A stretch of DNA of 64,000 nucleotides from Gemmatimonadaceae bacterium (GCA_019752115.1 JAIEMN010000023.1:62001-126000); one strand, 5' to 3'. Shown: positions 45,990 to 54,939, numbered from the stretch's first letter. The notes: generated from the letters alone by a model not told the origin. Program-made: numbers and translations.

Positions 45990-46333
45990 GTTCCCCGTTG
46001 ATTCATCCGCTGCTCCGGGCGGGCATCGCGGATCCGCGCCTCCGCCATCATCACGCGTTTCACGTGCTCGTGCAGCTGGTGGAGCTATTGCCCGCCGATC
46101 GCACGTACCGGCCGGTCTATCAGGCCTCGATCGCGCTGACGCTGCATCTGGATCGCAAGACCGTACGCCGGGCGATGCGGGCCCTGGTGAAGTGGGGCTA
46201 TGTCCTCGAGGGCGACGCGGACCTCAAGGGCGTGCGGGCGATGGCGTTGGCGACGCCGGTGGGCGCTGATGTGGGGACATGGGCACCACATTCCCACGCG
46301 CGCGGAGTGTCGGCGATGCCGTCGGTGGCCTAG
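45986..46333 (+). CDS. Winged-helix phage regulator or replication accessory protein
   Basis: 115 residues. The segment YQASIALTLHLDRKTVRRAM then RALVKWGYVLEG is a typical winged helix with the recognition helix RKTVRRAMRAL. It sits last in the early operon, immediately before the terminase genes, a place where late-gene regulators or replication proteins are often encoded. Starts at ATG 45986 overlapping the nuclease stop. Function otherwise unknown. Confidence 0.65.
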   Translation: MSSPLIHPLLRAGIADPRLRHHHAFHVLVQLVELLPADRTYRPVYQASIALTLHLDRKTVRRAMRALVKWGYVLEGDADLKGVRAMALATPVGADVGTWAPHSHARGVSAMPSVA

Positions 46334-46342
46334 GGTCGGACT

Positions 46343-46726
46343 ATGCCCATCACGCCGTTGTCGCCTGTGGAAAAGTCTGTGCGCAAGTCCGCAAGCGGTC
46401 GCCCGTTGCGCGGGGCGGCCGCGGATCCGGCGAAGCGTGGGCGCGGCCCGAAAAAGGGCGCGCCGAATGCCGGTCGGCCGCCTAACGAGTTTCGCGAGCA
46501 CATGCGCGCGTTGGTGTCGCGCGCGGACGTGACCAAGGCGTTGGAGGCCGTGCTCAAGTCGCCCACGCATCCGCACTTCATGGCGGCCTACAAGATGGCG
46601 TGCGAGTTCGGCTACGGCCGCGCAGTGCAGGCGGTGGAGCATGCGGGGCACGGCGGCGGACCGATGGAGCTGCGCATCGTGCATGAGGTGATCGACCCCA
46701 GTGAGGCCGATGGCGACGACGCGTGA
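46343..46726 (+). CDS. Putative terminase small subunit
   Basis: 127 residues. A basic, Gly/Pro-rich N-terminus (RGRGPKKGAPNAGRPPNEF) is followed by helices (FREHMRALVSRADVTKALEAV) and an acidic tail. The position directly before and overlapping the large terminase gene, and the layout (DNA-binding N-terminus, oligomerising middle), fit TerS, which recognises pac or cos DNA. Sequence similarity is weak, so the call rests mainly on context. Confidence 0.7.
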   Translation: MPITPLSPVEKSVRKSASGRPLRGAAADPAKRGRGPKKGAPNAGRPPNEFREHMRALVSRADVTKALEAVLKSPTHPHFMAAYKMACEFGYGRAVQAVEHAGHGGGPMELRIVHEVIDPSEADGDDA

Positions 46727-47978
46727 GATCCGCCGGCGGATCCCGCGCTGGGCGCGTCCGCTGCAGCGGCCATGCCGCTTCAAGGGCGCCAGCGGTGGCC
46801 GCGGGTCGGGGAAGTCGCACTTCTTCGCCGAGGAGATCGTCGAGCACATGGTGCGGCGACCCTCGGCGCGCGTGGTGTGCATCCGCGAGGTGCAGCGCTC
46901 GCTCAAGTTCTCGGCCAAGGCGCTGATCGAATCGAAGATCGAGGAACTTGGCGTCGCTGGGCTGTTCGACCCCACGGCGACGGAAATCCGACGGCTCGGC
47001 GGATCGGGCATCTGCATCTTCGAAGGGATGCAGGACCACACGGCCGACTCGATCAAGTCGCTGGAAGGGTTCGAGCTGGCGTGGGTCGAGGAGGCGCAAA
47101 GCATCTCGCAGCGCTCGCTTGACCTGCTCACGCCAACCATCCGCGTCGAAGGCTCCGAGCTTTGGTTCAGCTGGAACCCGCAGAAGCGCACCGATCCGGT
47201 CGACGTGATGTTCTCGACGCCAGACGACGACCGCATCCGGGTGCATTCGACTTACCGCGACAACCCGTTCCTGCCGTCCACGCTTCGGCGCGAAGCGGAG
47301 AAGCTGCGGCGCGCCGACCCGGACAAGTACGCGCACGTGTGGGAGGGCGCCTACGATCTCGGCGGGAAGGGGCGGGTCTATCCGAAGTTCCTTGAGAAGC
47401 CGTTCCCCGAGGGCAACGTCGATCCGAGCGTGAAGGACCTGGGCGGCGAGATCCTCATCGGGCAGGACTTCAACATCAACCCGATGGCGACGGTCATCGC
47501 GGTGCGCGCCGTGGACGAGTGCCATGTGCTCGACTGCCTGCTGGTCCCGACCTCGAACACCGAGGAGGTCTGCCAGGAGGTGCGGCGCCGCTACCCAAAC
47601 CGGCGCGTGGTCTTCTGCCCCGATCCGGCGGGCAACGCGCGACACACCAACGCGCGCGCGGGACAGACCGACTTCACCATCATCCGCTCGTTCGGCTTCG
47701 AAGTGCGCGCGCCCTCGGCGCATCCGCCGGTGGTGGATCGCGTCAACAACGTGAACGCCATGCTGCACGACGGCGACCGCCGACGGCTCCGCATTCACCC
47801 GCGCGCCAAGCACCTCATCGAGGCGCTCGGGGGCCAGACCTACAAGCCGGACACGAACATTCCGGACAAGACGGACGGCTACGACCACCCGAACGACGCG
47901 CTGGGCTACCTGCTCTGGCAGGAGTTCAACCGGCTCGGGCACGGCGCCATGCGCGTCTCCACCTTTGCGATTGGGTAA
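46710..47978 (+). CDS. terL: Terminase large subunit (PBSX/Terminase_3 type)
   Basis: 422 residues. The ATPase half has Walker A GGRGSGKS (29-36) and Walker B with catalytic Glu in LAWVEEAQ (about 123-130), then the coupling motif region WFSWNPQ. The nuclease half has acidic residues in IGQDFNINPMA, VFCPDPAGN and GYDHPNDALGYL. TerL packages DNA into proheads and cuts the concatemer. The ATG at 46710 is preferred; a GTG at 46701 is possible. It overlaps TerS by 17 bp and precedes the portal gene by 6 bp. Confidence 0.95.
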   Translation: MATTREIRRRIPRWARPLQRPCRFKGASGGRGSGKSHFFAEEIVEHMVRRPSARVVCIREVQRSLKFSAKALIESKIEELGVAGLFDPTATEIRRLGGSGICIFEGMQDHTADSIKSLEGFELAWVEEAQSISQRSLDLLTPTIRVEGSELWFSWNPQKRTDPVDVMFSTPDDDRIRVHSTYRDNPFLPSTLRREAEKLRRADPDKYAHVWEGAYDLGGKGRVYPKFLEKPFPEGNVDPSVKDLGGEILIGQDFNINPMATVIAVRAVDECHVLDCLLVPTSNTEEVCQEVRRRYPNRRVVFCPDPAGNARHTNARAGQTDFTIIRSFGFEVRAPSAHPPVVDRVNNVNAMLHDGDRRRLRIHPRAKHLIEALGGQTYKPDTNIPDKTDGYDHPNDALGYLLWQEFNRLGHGAMRVSTFAIG

Positions 47979-47984
47979 CCCGGC

Positions 47985-49613
47985 ATGGCCGACTCTGTCT
48001 CGCAGACCATTCCGGGCAAGGCCCCGGCTGACCAGCGCCCCGACTTCAAGCGCCCGGAGTACAAAGCGGGTGAGTGGGCTCGCGCCCTCTCCCGCGCCTT
48101 CATGGCCGGCACGCGCGGCGTGCGCTCCCTGGGTGAGACGGCGCTGCCGCGCTGGCCCGCCGAACGACCCGCGTTTTACAAGCTGCGCTCGACGATCGCG
48201 CAGGTCACGCGCTACTACGCGCGCACGGTCGAGGCGACGGTCGGCATGATCGCCGGCACGCCACCGACGTTGTCGGACACGGTCGATCCGGTGATCGAGC
48301 AGGACTGGGAGGACATCGACGGGCGCGGCACGCACGGCGAGGTGTTCGCGCGCCAGCTCACCGAGGAGCTGCTCGTCGGCGGCTTCGTCGGGATCCTCGT
48401 CGACGCGCCACCGGTGCCCGACGGCGTCCGGCTCACGCTCGCGAGCGAGCAGGCGCTCGGTCTGCGTCCGTACTGGGTGCTCGTCACGGCGGACCAGATC
48501 CTGAGCTGGGTGGTCGAGGCGCCGCAGTGGCCGGAGCTGATCCAAGCCTACGCGGCGGGGACGCTCACGGCCGACCAGGTGAAGGCGCTCGCCAAGCAGG
48601 CGATCGTGCGGCAGGTCGTGATTCACGAGCCGACCGATGTCGCCGCCGGCACGTTCGGAATGCGCACGGCAGATCGCTATCGCGTGCTGCAGCTCACCGC
48701 CGCCGGCGTCACCTTCGCGGTGTGGGAGCATCGGGAGGCCGAAGGCGCGTCGGGCGAGCACTTCGCACTGATCAGCACCGGCGCGATGCGCGGCGCGAAG
48801 AACGCGCCGCTCACCGCGATCCCGCTCGCCATCGGCTATCCCGGGCGGCCGTCGGCGCCGTTCGTGTCGGAGCCCAAGCTGCTCGCGATCGCCGAGCTCA
48901 ACCTCGACCACTACGTGCTCACGGCGGACCGCCGCTACCTCATGCGCCTCACGCACGCGCCGACGCTCTTCCTCGCCGGCGTGGGCGTGGACCGCGACGA
49001 CGACGGCAACGAGCGGCCGCTCGAGGTGGGCCCCAATTCGGTGGTCCGCGCCACGGACGCTCAGGCGAAGATGTCGTGGGTTGCGGCCGATCCGAACGCG
49101 CTCGCCGAGAGCCGCCAGGAACGCGACGAGATCGTCCGCCAGATCGCCGCGCTCGGCCTCTCGTTCCTCGCCAAGGACCGACGCACGAGCACCGAGACGG
49201 CGAAGGGGAGGTCGCTCGACATGGCAGCCGAGAACCAGTCGCACGCGAGCGTTGCGCGTGGGCTGCAGGACCTGCTCGAGCAGGCGTTCACGTTCCACGC
49301 GGCCTACCGCGGCGTCCAGCCACCGGAGATCGAGATGCACACCGCCTACGCCTCGCCGGACGTCGACCCGCAGCTCGCCGCGCTTGTGTGGCAGGCGGTG
49401 CTCAAGGGCGTGCTCGAGGTGTCGGACTGGGTCGCGTATCTCCGCACCGGCAAGCTGCCCGACAGCGCCTCGATGGCGATGACCTCGAGCGCCCTGCTGG
49501 CAGCGGCAGAAGCCGATGCCGCGGCCGCGGCCGAGCAGGCTGCGCAGACGGGGAACGCAGGCCAGTTGGCCGCCGATGGGGCGGACAGCGTACCGACGGC
49601 GGCGGCCGCGTGA
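47985..49613 (+). CDS. Portal protein (DUF4055-type)
   Basis: 542 residues. The gene directly follows terL. The protein has the long helical portal layout: an N-terminal clip/wing region, SEPKLLAIAELNLDHYVLTA, MSWVAADPNALAESRQERDE and a C-terminal crown-like helix rich in Ala (AEADAAAAAEQAAQ). Portals form the dodecameric vertex through which DNA enters and to which the connector binds. The DUF4055 assignment is from memory of the family pattern. The Shine-Dalgarno is weak, but the start is well separated from the terL stop (6 bp). Confidence 0.85.
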   Translation: MADSVSQTIPGKAPADQRPDFKRPEYKAGEWARALSRAFMAGTRGVRSLGETALPRWPAERPAFYKLRSTIAQVTRYYARTVEATVGMIAGTPPTLSDTVDPVIEQDWEDIDGRGTHGEVFARQLTEELLVGGFVGILVDAPPVPDGVRLTLASEQALGLRPYWVLVTADQILSWVVEAPQWPELIQAYAAGTLTADQVKALAKQAIVRQVVIHEPTDVAAGTFGMRTADRYRVLQLTAAGVTFAVWEHREAEGASGEHFALISTGAMRGAKNAPLTAIPLAIGYPGRPSAPFVSEPKLLAIAELNLDHYVLTADRRYLMRLTHAPTLFLAGVGVDRDDDGNERPLEVGPNSVVRATDAQAKMSWVAADPNALAESRQERDEIVRQIAALGLSFLAKDRRTSTETAKGRSLDMAAENQSHASVARGLQDLLEQAFTFHAAYRGVQPPEIEMHTAYASPDVDPQLAALVWQAVLKGVLEVSDWVAYLRTGKLPDSASMAMTSSALLAAAEADAAAAAEQAAQTGNAGQLAADGADSVPTAAAA

Positions 49614-49667
49614 AACGCCGCGGTCCGCGTGGTTGCGCATTCGGGCGGGGCGTGACACCGTGAACCC

Positions 49668-49874
49668 ATGCCCCGTCCCATCGGCCCCAATGAGGGCCAG
49701 CGCCGGAACGCCGTCGAGATCCTTGGCGGCGTCGCGCGCAGTGCCGCCCATCCGGCGGCCACCTTCTACCGCGCCCTGCGCGAAGAAGGCCTCACGCCCG
49801 ACGAGGCGCGGGGCCTCACCGGCGAGTTCCTCCGGGTCCTCTTGGGCGACATCCGGGCCACGTTGGGCGAATAG
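49668..49874 (+). CDS. Small phage protein between portal and head-morphogenesis genes
   Basis: 68 residues. MPRPIGPNEGQRRNAVEILG begins a helical protein with GLTPDEARGLTGEFLRVLLG. No family recognised. It sits 54 bp after the portal gene and 18 bp before the next gene, so it is probably part of the head module. Confidence 0.5.
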   Translation: MPRPIGPNEGQRRNAVEILGGVARSAAHPAATFYRALREEGLTPDEARGLTGEFLRVLLGDIRATLGE

Positions 49875-49892
49875 GGCCCGCGTGGGGGCCTC

Positions 49893-50909
49893 GTGACCTC
49901 CGCCGAGCTGGCCCAAGCCCGTCTGGACGCGCTCGCGGCGCGCCTTGAGCCCCGCCTGCGGGCGGCCTTCCTCGCGGCCGTGGCCGCCCTCGGCGCGGCG
50001 GACGCCGCCGAGCTCGTGCGCCGGCTCACCAGCGGGTCGCCCGAGGAGGTCGCGGGCTGGCTGATGGCCCAACCCGCCGTGACCGCGGCGCTGGCCGCCG
50101 TCCGCGGACTATATGCCGAGGGAGTGGTACGGCTGGCGGCCTCCGAGGCGGCAAGCCTCAGCGCGACCCTCCGCATCCGCGTGGCCGCCCCGGTGGTCTC
50201 GCCGCCGCTGATCGAGGCCGTGCGCCGGTGGGAGAACGGCGCCTTCGCGCGCGTGAAGCTCGACGTGCAAGGGGGCCTGCGCGACATCGTGGCCGAGGAG
50301 CTCACGCGGGGCGTCGGCCCGCGACAGGTCGCCGTACGCCTCAAGGCCGGCGTGGCGGGTGGTGGGCTCACGCCCTACGACCTCAAGATCATCCGCAGCT
50401 TTCGCGCGGCGCTTGAGGAGGGTCGCTTCCGCGACGCGCTGGGCCGCACCCTCCGCGATCTGCGCTCGGACCGCACGCTCGAGCGGCTGCTGCGCGATGG
50501 CGGCACGCTGACGCCGGCGCAGATCGAGAAGATGGTGCAAGCGTATCAGCGGAAGCTCGCCGCGTGGCGCGCCGAGACCTTCGCGCGCACCAACGCCATC
50601 CAAGCGGTCAACGAGGCGACGAAGGCCAGCTGGCGCGCCGCGATCGAGCAAGGCACGGTGCCCGCCACCGAGCTGCGCCAGTTCTGGGTGGTCGCGCGCG
50701 ACGAGCGACTCTGCCCGATTTGCGCGCCGGTGCCGGACCTCAACCGCGATGGGATCGAGCTCGATGGCGAGTTCATCACGCCGCTCGGGGCGGTCCCCTC
50801 GCCCCCGCTTCACCCGAACTGCCGATGCGTGACGTTCATCCGTCACGTGCGCCCCGGCGTTCGCCAGCGTCCGGCACCCGGCCAGGACGTGTTGCTCCTT
50901 CCCGCGTAA
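49893..50909 (+). CDS. Head morphogenesis protein (Mu F / SPP1 gp7 family)
   Basis: 338 residues. The C-terminal part has the family pattern ETFARTNAIQAVNEATKASW, FWVVARDERLCPICAPV and HPNCRCVTFIR, with four Cys and a His suited to bind a metal. The first 200 residues are helical and Ala-rich. These minor head proteins bind the portal and help DNA ejection. GTG start at 49893, 18 bp after the small upstream gene. A Gly-rich patch GVAGGGL sits in the middle. Confidence 0.9.
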   Translation: MTSAELAQARLDALAARLEPRLRAAFLAAVAALGAADAAELVRRLTSGSPEEVAGWLMAQPAVTAALAAVRGLYAEGVVRLAASEAASLSATLRIRVAAPVVSPPLIEAVRRWENGAFARVKLDVQGGLRDIVAEELTRGVGPRQVAVRLKAGVAGGGLTPYDLKIIRSFRAALEEGRFRDALGRTLRDLRSDRTLERLLRDGGTLTPAQIEKMVQAYQRKLAAWRAETFARTNAIQAVNEATKASWRAAIEQGTVPATELRQFWVVARDERLCPICAPVPDLNRDGIELDGEFITPLGAVPSPPLHPNCRCVTFIRHVRPGVRQRPAPGQDVLLLPA

Positions 50910-50927
50910 CCATCTCCGGAGACCACG

Positions 50928-51131
50928 ATGCGCATCACCCAGGGCGACCACGCCGCCACGTTCACGCCCGGCGAGGGCTACACCAGCGAGAACGACAGCT
51001 TTGCGCTGTGGCTGTCCACCGCGTTCCCCGAGCCGACCGCGGAGGATCTGCGCGAGCACGGCCTGACGGTCGACGGCATCGGACCGGTGAGCGATGAACC
51101 CGCGCTCGTGATCACGCACGACGACGCCTGA
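50928..51131 (+). CDS. Small phage protein after the head-morphogenesis gene
   Basis: 67 residues, acidic, with MRITQGDHAATFTPGEGYTS at the start. No family recognised. The ATG at 50928 follows CTCCGGAGACC (GGAG at 8 nt). It is followed by a short non-coding gap with an inverted repeat. Confidence 0.5.
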   Translation: MRITQGDHAATFTPGEGYTSENDSFALWLSTAFPEPTAEDLREHGLTVDGIGPVSDEPALVITHDDA

Positions 51132-51152
51132 CCACACGCGCCGTGCTTGCTA

Positions 51153-51169
51153 TGGGGACACTGTCCCCA
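51153..51169. repeat. Perfect 17-bp dyad TGGGGACA-C-TGTCCCCA
   Basis: An inverted repeat of two 8-bp arms around one base (51153-51160 and 51162-51169) lies in the 119-bp gap before the scaffold gene. As RNA it folds to a 6-bp stem with a 5-nt loop and no T-run. An operator, pause or processing site are all possible. Confidence 0.6.
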
Positions 51170-51250
51170 CATCGCGACGTGTGGCGATGGCGTCATCAGG
51201 CGAAGACAACGCACTCTGCGGCATCAACCATCCGCCCCTGAGGGGAACTG

Positions 51251-51982
51251 ATGTCGCTGAAGATGTTCGACACGAAGGACGCGATCCCGGAAGCGCTGCG
51301 CGAGTCCGCGATCGAAACGAAGGACGGCAAGTGGGCCGTCTCCGACACCGAAGGGCTCCGCAGCTCGCAGCAGCGCATCCTCGACGAGAAGAAGCGCCTG
51401 CAGGACGAGTTTGAGCAGATGAAGCAGTCGCTCGGCGGGCTGAGCCCGGAGCAGATCAAGAAGTTCCGCGAAGACATGACGCGCCTCGAAGACGAACAGG
51501 CCCGCAAGGCCGGCGACTTCGACAAGATCCTTGAGAAGCGCATCGGCGAGACGAAGGCCGAATACGAGAAGCGCCTGGCTGAGCTGGCGCCGTACAAGCA
51601 GAAGTATCAGGACCGGGAACTCGAGATCGCGATCCGCGATGCCGCGAGCAAGGCGGGCGTCATCGCCACGGACCTGCCCTTCGTGCTGGACATCGTGAAG
51701 GGCCGCCGCGTCGCGTACGACGAAAAGACCGGCAAGCCGGTGGTGCTCGACAAGGATGGCGATCCGACGGGGCTCACCGTCGAGAAGTTCTTCGCCGACA
51801 CGTTCAAGACGGAAGCGCCGAAGTTCTACGAACCGGCCGGCGGATCCGGCGGTGGCGCGGGTGGCGGCAACAGCGGTGGCAAGCCCACCGGCACGGCTGG
51901 CGCGGTGTCCATCACCGACAACGCGGGGTTCATCGCGAACCTCGACAAGATCGCGGCTGGTCAGGTCAAGGTCGCGTCGTAA
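51251..51982 (+). CDS. Phage scaffold-like protein
   Basis: 243 residues. After a short N-terminus, residues about 35-120 form a long charged coiled coil (LDEKKRLQDEFEQMKQSLGG, LEDEQARKAGDFDKILEKR), followed by a globular part and a Gly-rich linker (GGSGGGAGGGNSGG). A C-terminal helix (NAGFIANLDKIAAGQVKV) is the usual coat-binding end. The position immediately before the major coat gene and the length fit GP20/P22-like scaffolding proteins, which guide capsid assembly and are then released or cut. Confidence 0.85.
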   Translation: MSLKMFDTKDAIPEALRESAIETKDGKWAVSDTEGLRSSQQRILDEKKRLQDEFEQMKQSLGGLSPEQIKKFREDMTRLEDEQARKAGDFDKILEKRIGETKAEYEKRLAELAPYKQKYQDRELEIAIRDAASKAGVIATDLPFVLDIVKGRRVAYDEKTGKPVVLDKDGDPTGLTVEKFFADTFKTEAPKFYEPAGGSGGGAGGGNSGGKPTGTAGAVSITDNAGFIANLDKIAAGQVKVAS

Positions 51983-52144
51983 CGCAGGACCGGTCGCGCG
52001 GAGCGCGATCTACAGCAGGACCGTGCACACCAGCGTCGCGCTGAGCGCGTGCTGATTCGCTCCCATGTGGGGGCGTTCGGTGCGCGCGCAGCGCGATCGC
52101 ATATCCGCGATCGGGGCGCGCGCGAACTCAACAGGAGCTGACTG
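51983..52144 (+). promoter_or_regulatory. Leader of the coat gene with hairpin at 52094-52113
   Basis: 162 bp without a gene. CGATCGC (52094-52100) pairs perfectly with GCGATCG (52107-52113) around ATATCC, inside a GCGC-rich stretch. CAGGACCG occurs twice (about 51986 and 52015). AGGAG at 52132 serves as the coat-gene Shine-Dalgarno. A structured leader before a coat gene may raise its translation or stabilise the message. Confidence 0.45.
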
Positions 52145-53305
52145 ATGGCCAACACACTCACGGACATTGTCCCGATCCTCGTCGCCCAGGGGCTGCAGAC
52201 GCTGCGCAATGCGTGCGTCATGCCGCGTCTGGTCAACACCGACTACTCGAACGAGCCGGCGAATCAGGGCGACGTCGTCAACCTCTGGATCCCCTCGGCG
52301 CAGTCGGTGGCCGACGTGTCCCCGAGCGCGGCGCCGATTCAGGCGGCCGACTCGCAGCCGGTGAAGGCGCAGATCCCGCTCAACAAGTGGCGCCGCTCGG
52401 GCTTCTATCTGACCGACAAGCAGATGGAAGAGATCGTGAGCGTGCCGGGCTTCAAGTCGAAGCAGACGGGCGAAGCGGTGAAGGCGCTCGCCGAGGACAT
52501 CAACGCGTTCATCTTCCAGCAGTACAAGAAGGTGTACGGCTACCAGGGCACGGCGGGCACCACGCCGTTCGCCACGGACGTCTCGGCCGCGACCGGCGCC
52601 CGCAAGCAGCTCAACCTGCAGCGTGCCCCGCTCGCTGATCGCCGCTTCGTCCTCGACGTGAACGCCGAAGCCAACGCGCTCGGCCTCGCGGCCTTCAACG
52701 CGCAGTACTCGTCGGGCACGACCTCGGCCATCATCGATGGCACGCTCGGTCGTCGCCTCGGCTTCGACTTCGCGATGGACCAGCAGGTCCCGACGCACAC
52801 GTCGACGGCCCTCTCGGCCGGCGCGGCGACGGTGAACGGCGCGCAGACGGTCAACCAGGGCAGCACGGACGCCGGTCGCACGGGCACCGTCTCGATCGCC
52901 AAGGCGACCAACGCGTCCAACCTCGTGGCGGGCGACATCATCAGCTTCGCGGGTGATAACCAGACGTACGTGGTCCTCGCGGACGTCACGCTCGCCGTCG
53001 GCAACACGACGGTCAGCATCGCGCCGGCCCTGCAGACCGCCAAGTCGGGCGGTGAAGCCATGACGCTCCGGGCCACGCACGTGGTGAACCTCGCGTTCCA
53101 CCGCGACGCGTTCGGCTTCGTCTCGCGCCCGCTGGTGACGGCGTCGCAGAACATCGCCGAGATGATGAGCGTGGTCGACCCGGTCTCGGGTGTCGCGCTC
53201 CGCCTCGAGGTAGTGCGCCAGAACAAGCAGTGGCTGTTCGACTTCGACGTGCTCTACGGCGCCGCCTGCGTGCGCCCGGAGCTCGCGACGCGCTACGCCG
53301 GCTGA
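52145..53305 (+). CDS. Major coat protein, P22 gp5-like
   Basis: 386 residues. The start TDIVPILVAQGLQTLRNACV, then MPRLVNTDYSNEPANQGDVV and WRRSGFYLTDKQMEEIV, match the P22-type coat family with the HK97 fold. Residues about 220-325 (from about AGAATVNGAQTVNQG to GEAMTLRA) form an extra Gly/Ala/Thr-rich domain like the P22 insertion domain. The C-terminus returns to the core (VVDPVSGVALRLEVVRQNKQ). It builds the capsid shell. It is preceded by the scaffold gene, as in P22-like modules. Confidence 0.92.
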   Translation: MANTLTDIVPILVAQGLQTLRNACVMPRLVNTDYSNEPANQGDVVNLWIPSAQSVADVSPSAAPIQAADSQPVKAQIPLNKWRRSGFYLTDKQMEEIVSVPGFKSKQTGEAVKALAEDINAFIFQQYKKVYGYQGTAGTTPFATDVSAATGARKQLNLQRAPLADRRFVLDVNAEANALGLAAFNAQYSSGTTSAIIDGTLGRRLGFDFAMDQQVPTHTSTALSAGAATVNGAQTVNQGSTDAGRTGTVSIAKATNASNLVAGDIISFAGDNQTYVVLADVTLAVGNTTVSIAPALQTAKSGGEAMTLRATHVVNLAFHRDAFGFVSRPLVTASQNIAEMMSVVDPVSGVALRLEVVRQNKQWLFDFDVLYGAACVRPELATRYAG

Positions 53306-53405
53306 TTCGCCCGGGGAGGGGGTCCGGCGTCGGTGCTACTGCGGTGGCCCGGCGTCGTGACCCCCGACCCGTTCGTACTTCTCCTCCTCTCGCCCTGCCC
53401 CGACT

Positions 53406-53579
53406 ATGTCCGACACCTTCGTTCCGCTCTCGGTCCCGCAGCCCCAGCCGCCGACGATGAAGATCGTCTCCGAGGACACCGAGGACGGGTTCATTGTCAT
53501 CAACGTGGCCGACTTCGATGCGGCCACGATGAAGCCGTTCGACGCCCCGAAGCGCGGCCGCGCCGCGTCGGCCGAGTAA
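53406..53579 (+). CDS. Small phage protein after the coat gene
   Basis: 57 residues (MSDTFVPLSVPQPQPPTMKI ... KRGRAASAE). It has a Pro-rich start, an acidic EDTEDG turn and a basic tail. Codon use is like its neighbours, and the next gene starts 6 bp after its stop. No clear Shine-Dalgarno is seen. No family recognised; it may be a head-stabilising or connector-associated peptide. Confidence 0.5.
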   Translation: MSDTFVPLSVPQPQPPTMKIVSEDTEDGFIVINVADFDAATMKPFDAPKRGRAASAE

Positions 53580-53585
53580 GCCGCC

Positions 53586-54080
53586 GTGGCGCTCGCGCTC
53601 GTCCTCGAAGACGGCAGCGGCCGTGCGGACGCCAACACGTTCCTGCTCTATGCGGACGCGACGGCGATCCTTGAGGCCTCGCCGTTCGCGAGTGCCTGGA
53701 CGAGCGTGACGCAGGGGATCGCCGAGCAGTGCTTGGCCGAGGCCACCGCGTGGCTGTCGCGGGCGCCGTGGGACGGCGTCGCGACGACGACGACGCAGGC
53801 GCTTGCCTTCCCCCGCGCGTGGCTTGAGACGCGCGATGGCTACGCCGTCGCGTCGAACCTCATCCCGCTCTGGCTCAAGCAGGCCACGGCGCGTCTCGCC
53901 TTCTGGCTGTCGCAGCAAAGCGCCACGCCCTGGAGTAAGACCGGCCTTGAGCCGGGCACCGAGCTGCAGCTGCCCGGTGGGCTCAAGCTCACGCCCGCGA
54001 GCGGCGCCGTGATGCCGCCCGATGTGCGCGCCCTGATCTGTCCGTTTCTGCGGCCCGGCACCATGGTGGTGCGCGCGTAA
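53586..54080 (+). CDS. Head-tail connector protein (gp6/gp15-like adaptor)
   Basis: 164 residues. The all-helical pattern with ADANTFLLYADATAILEAS, then AEQCLAEATAWLSRAPW and the closing PLWLKQATARLAFWL helix, is typical of the phage adaptor family annotated as DnaT-like or gp6-like connector. The order after coat and before the stopper and tail terminator genes fits. GTG start at 53586. It overlaps the next gene by one base. Confidence 0.8.
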   Translation: MALALVLEDGSGRADANTFLLYADATAILEASPFASAWTSVTQGIAEQCLAEATAWLSRAPWDGVATTTTQALAFPRAWLETRDGYAVASNLIPLWLKQATARLAFWLSQQSATPWSKTGLEPGTELQLPGGLKLTPASGAVMPPDVRALICPFLRPGTMVVRA

Positions 54081-54448
54081 TGGCGCTCGATCTCGTCGCC
54101 CTCACCACGCGCGCGGTCCGCACCGCGACCGGCGTCGGTGTGACGGGGCCCGTGACGATCACGCGGCCGGCGCCCGCGCCGAACCCGCTCACCGGGGTCG
54201 CCAGCGGCTCCTCGGTGTCGCAGACGGCCGATGCCGTGGCCGGGTCGCCGCGGAAGTTTGGCCGGCGCGGCGACTCCCGCTGGGCGCAAGCCTCGCAGGG
54301 CCTCTTCATCGCCGCCGGGGCGCTCACCTTCGCGCCGGCGATCGGGCACGTGTGCCAGTTCGGAGGATCGACATTCCGCGTTGTCGCGGTCGACGACTAC
54401 AACCCCACGGGCGCGACGCTCGGCTACTTCGTGGGGCTCGCGCTGTGA
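54080..54448 (+). CDS. Head closure (stopper-like) protein
   Basis: 122 residues. A beta-rich small protein (GVTGPVTITRPAP, FIAAGALTFAPAIGHVCQFG, VVAVDDYNPTG) in the usual stopper/head-closure position between adaptor and tail-completion genes. Similarity is low at sequence level, so the call is from order and fold pattern. It overlaps the next gene's GTG by 4 bp. Confidence 0.65.
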   Translation: MALDLVALTTRAVRTATGVGVTGPVTITRPAPAPNPLTGVASGSSVSQTADAVAGSPRKFGRRGDSRWAQASQGLFIAAGALTFAPAIGHVCQFGGSTFRVVAVDDYNPTGATLGYFVGLAL

Positions 54449-54939
54449 GCGATCCGCTCGCGCTCGTCTACGACTTCGAGGCCGATCTCTCGCGCTTCGG
54501 CGACGCCGTGGAGAACGGCGCCACGCTCGTGCTGCGCGAAGCCGGCGACACGACCGCCGAGGCGATCGTAATCGGCAACCAGTACGGGCCCGGCGTGCCA
54601 ATCGATACCGGCTGGGCGCGGGCCAGCTTCGTGGCGGCCCTGAACGAGCCGGCGGAAGGGCGCGGCGAGCGTCCCTTCATCTCGCGGAAGGTGAACCCCG
54701 CCGGGCGGGTCCTCTTCCCCGAGACAATCGACCTGGCGCCGATCGGCCGCGCCCAGCTCGGCGACGCGATCTACATCACCACCGTCGTTGAGTACGCGCA
54801 GGTCCTCGAGTTCCAGCCGAAGACGCGACGGTATGGCCCGAACGCCGGGCGCTCGACCGTGTTCATCGAACCGGTCCATGCGCGCTTCGGCGCGATCGTG
54901 GACGATGCCGCCGACCGCGTCGGCTACGGGCGGGCCTGA
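54445..54939 (+). CDS. Neck/tail-completion protein (HK97 gp10-like)
   Basis: 164 residues. A helix with GDAVENGATLVLREAGDTTA, then VPIDTGWARASFVAALN (the PVDTGRLR-like motif of the gp10 family) and EYAQVLEFQPKTRRYGPNAG. These proteins help to close the head and join the tail. The GTG at 54445 overlaps the preceding stop, and the ATG of the next gene overlaps its own stop by one base. Confidence 0.8.
   Translation: MSDPLALVYDFEADLSRFGDAVENGATLVLREAGDTTAEAIVIGNQYGPGVPIDTGWARASFVAALNEPAEGRGERPFISRKVNPAGRVLFPETIDLAPIGRAQLGDAIYITTVVEYAQVLEFQPKTRRYGPNAGRSTVFIEPVHARFGAIVDDAADRVGYGRA

Noticed and set aside
46268-46279. GATGTGGGGACA shared in inverted orientation with the dyad near 51153
   Set aside because: A 12-base match between two places in 30 kb of biased DNA is expected by chance.
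46578-50072. Minus-strand open frame of 1164 codons opposite TerS, TerL and portal
   Set aside because: The translation is an Arg/Gly/His-rich mirror of the plus-strand genes, with no motif. All real phage genes here are on the plus strand with clear families.
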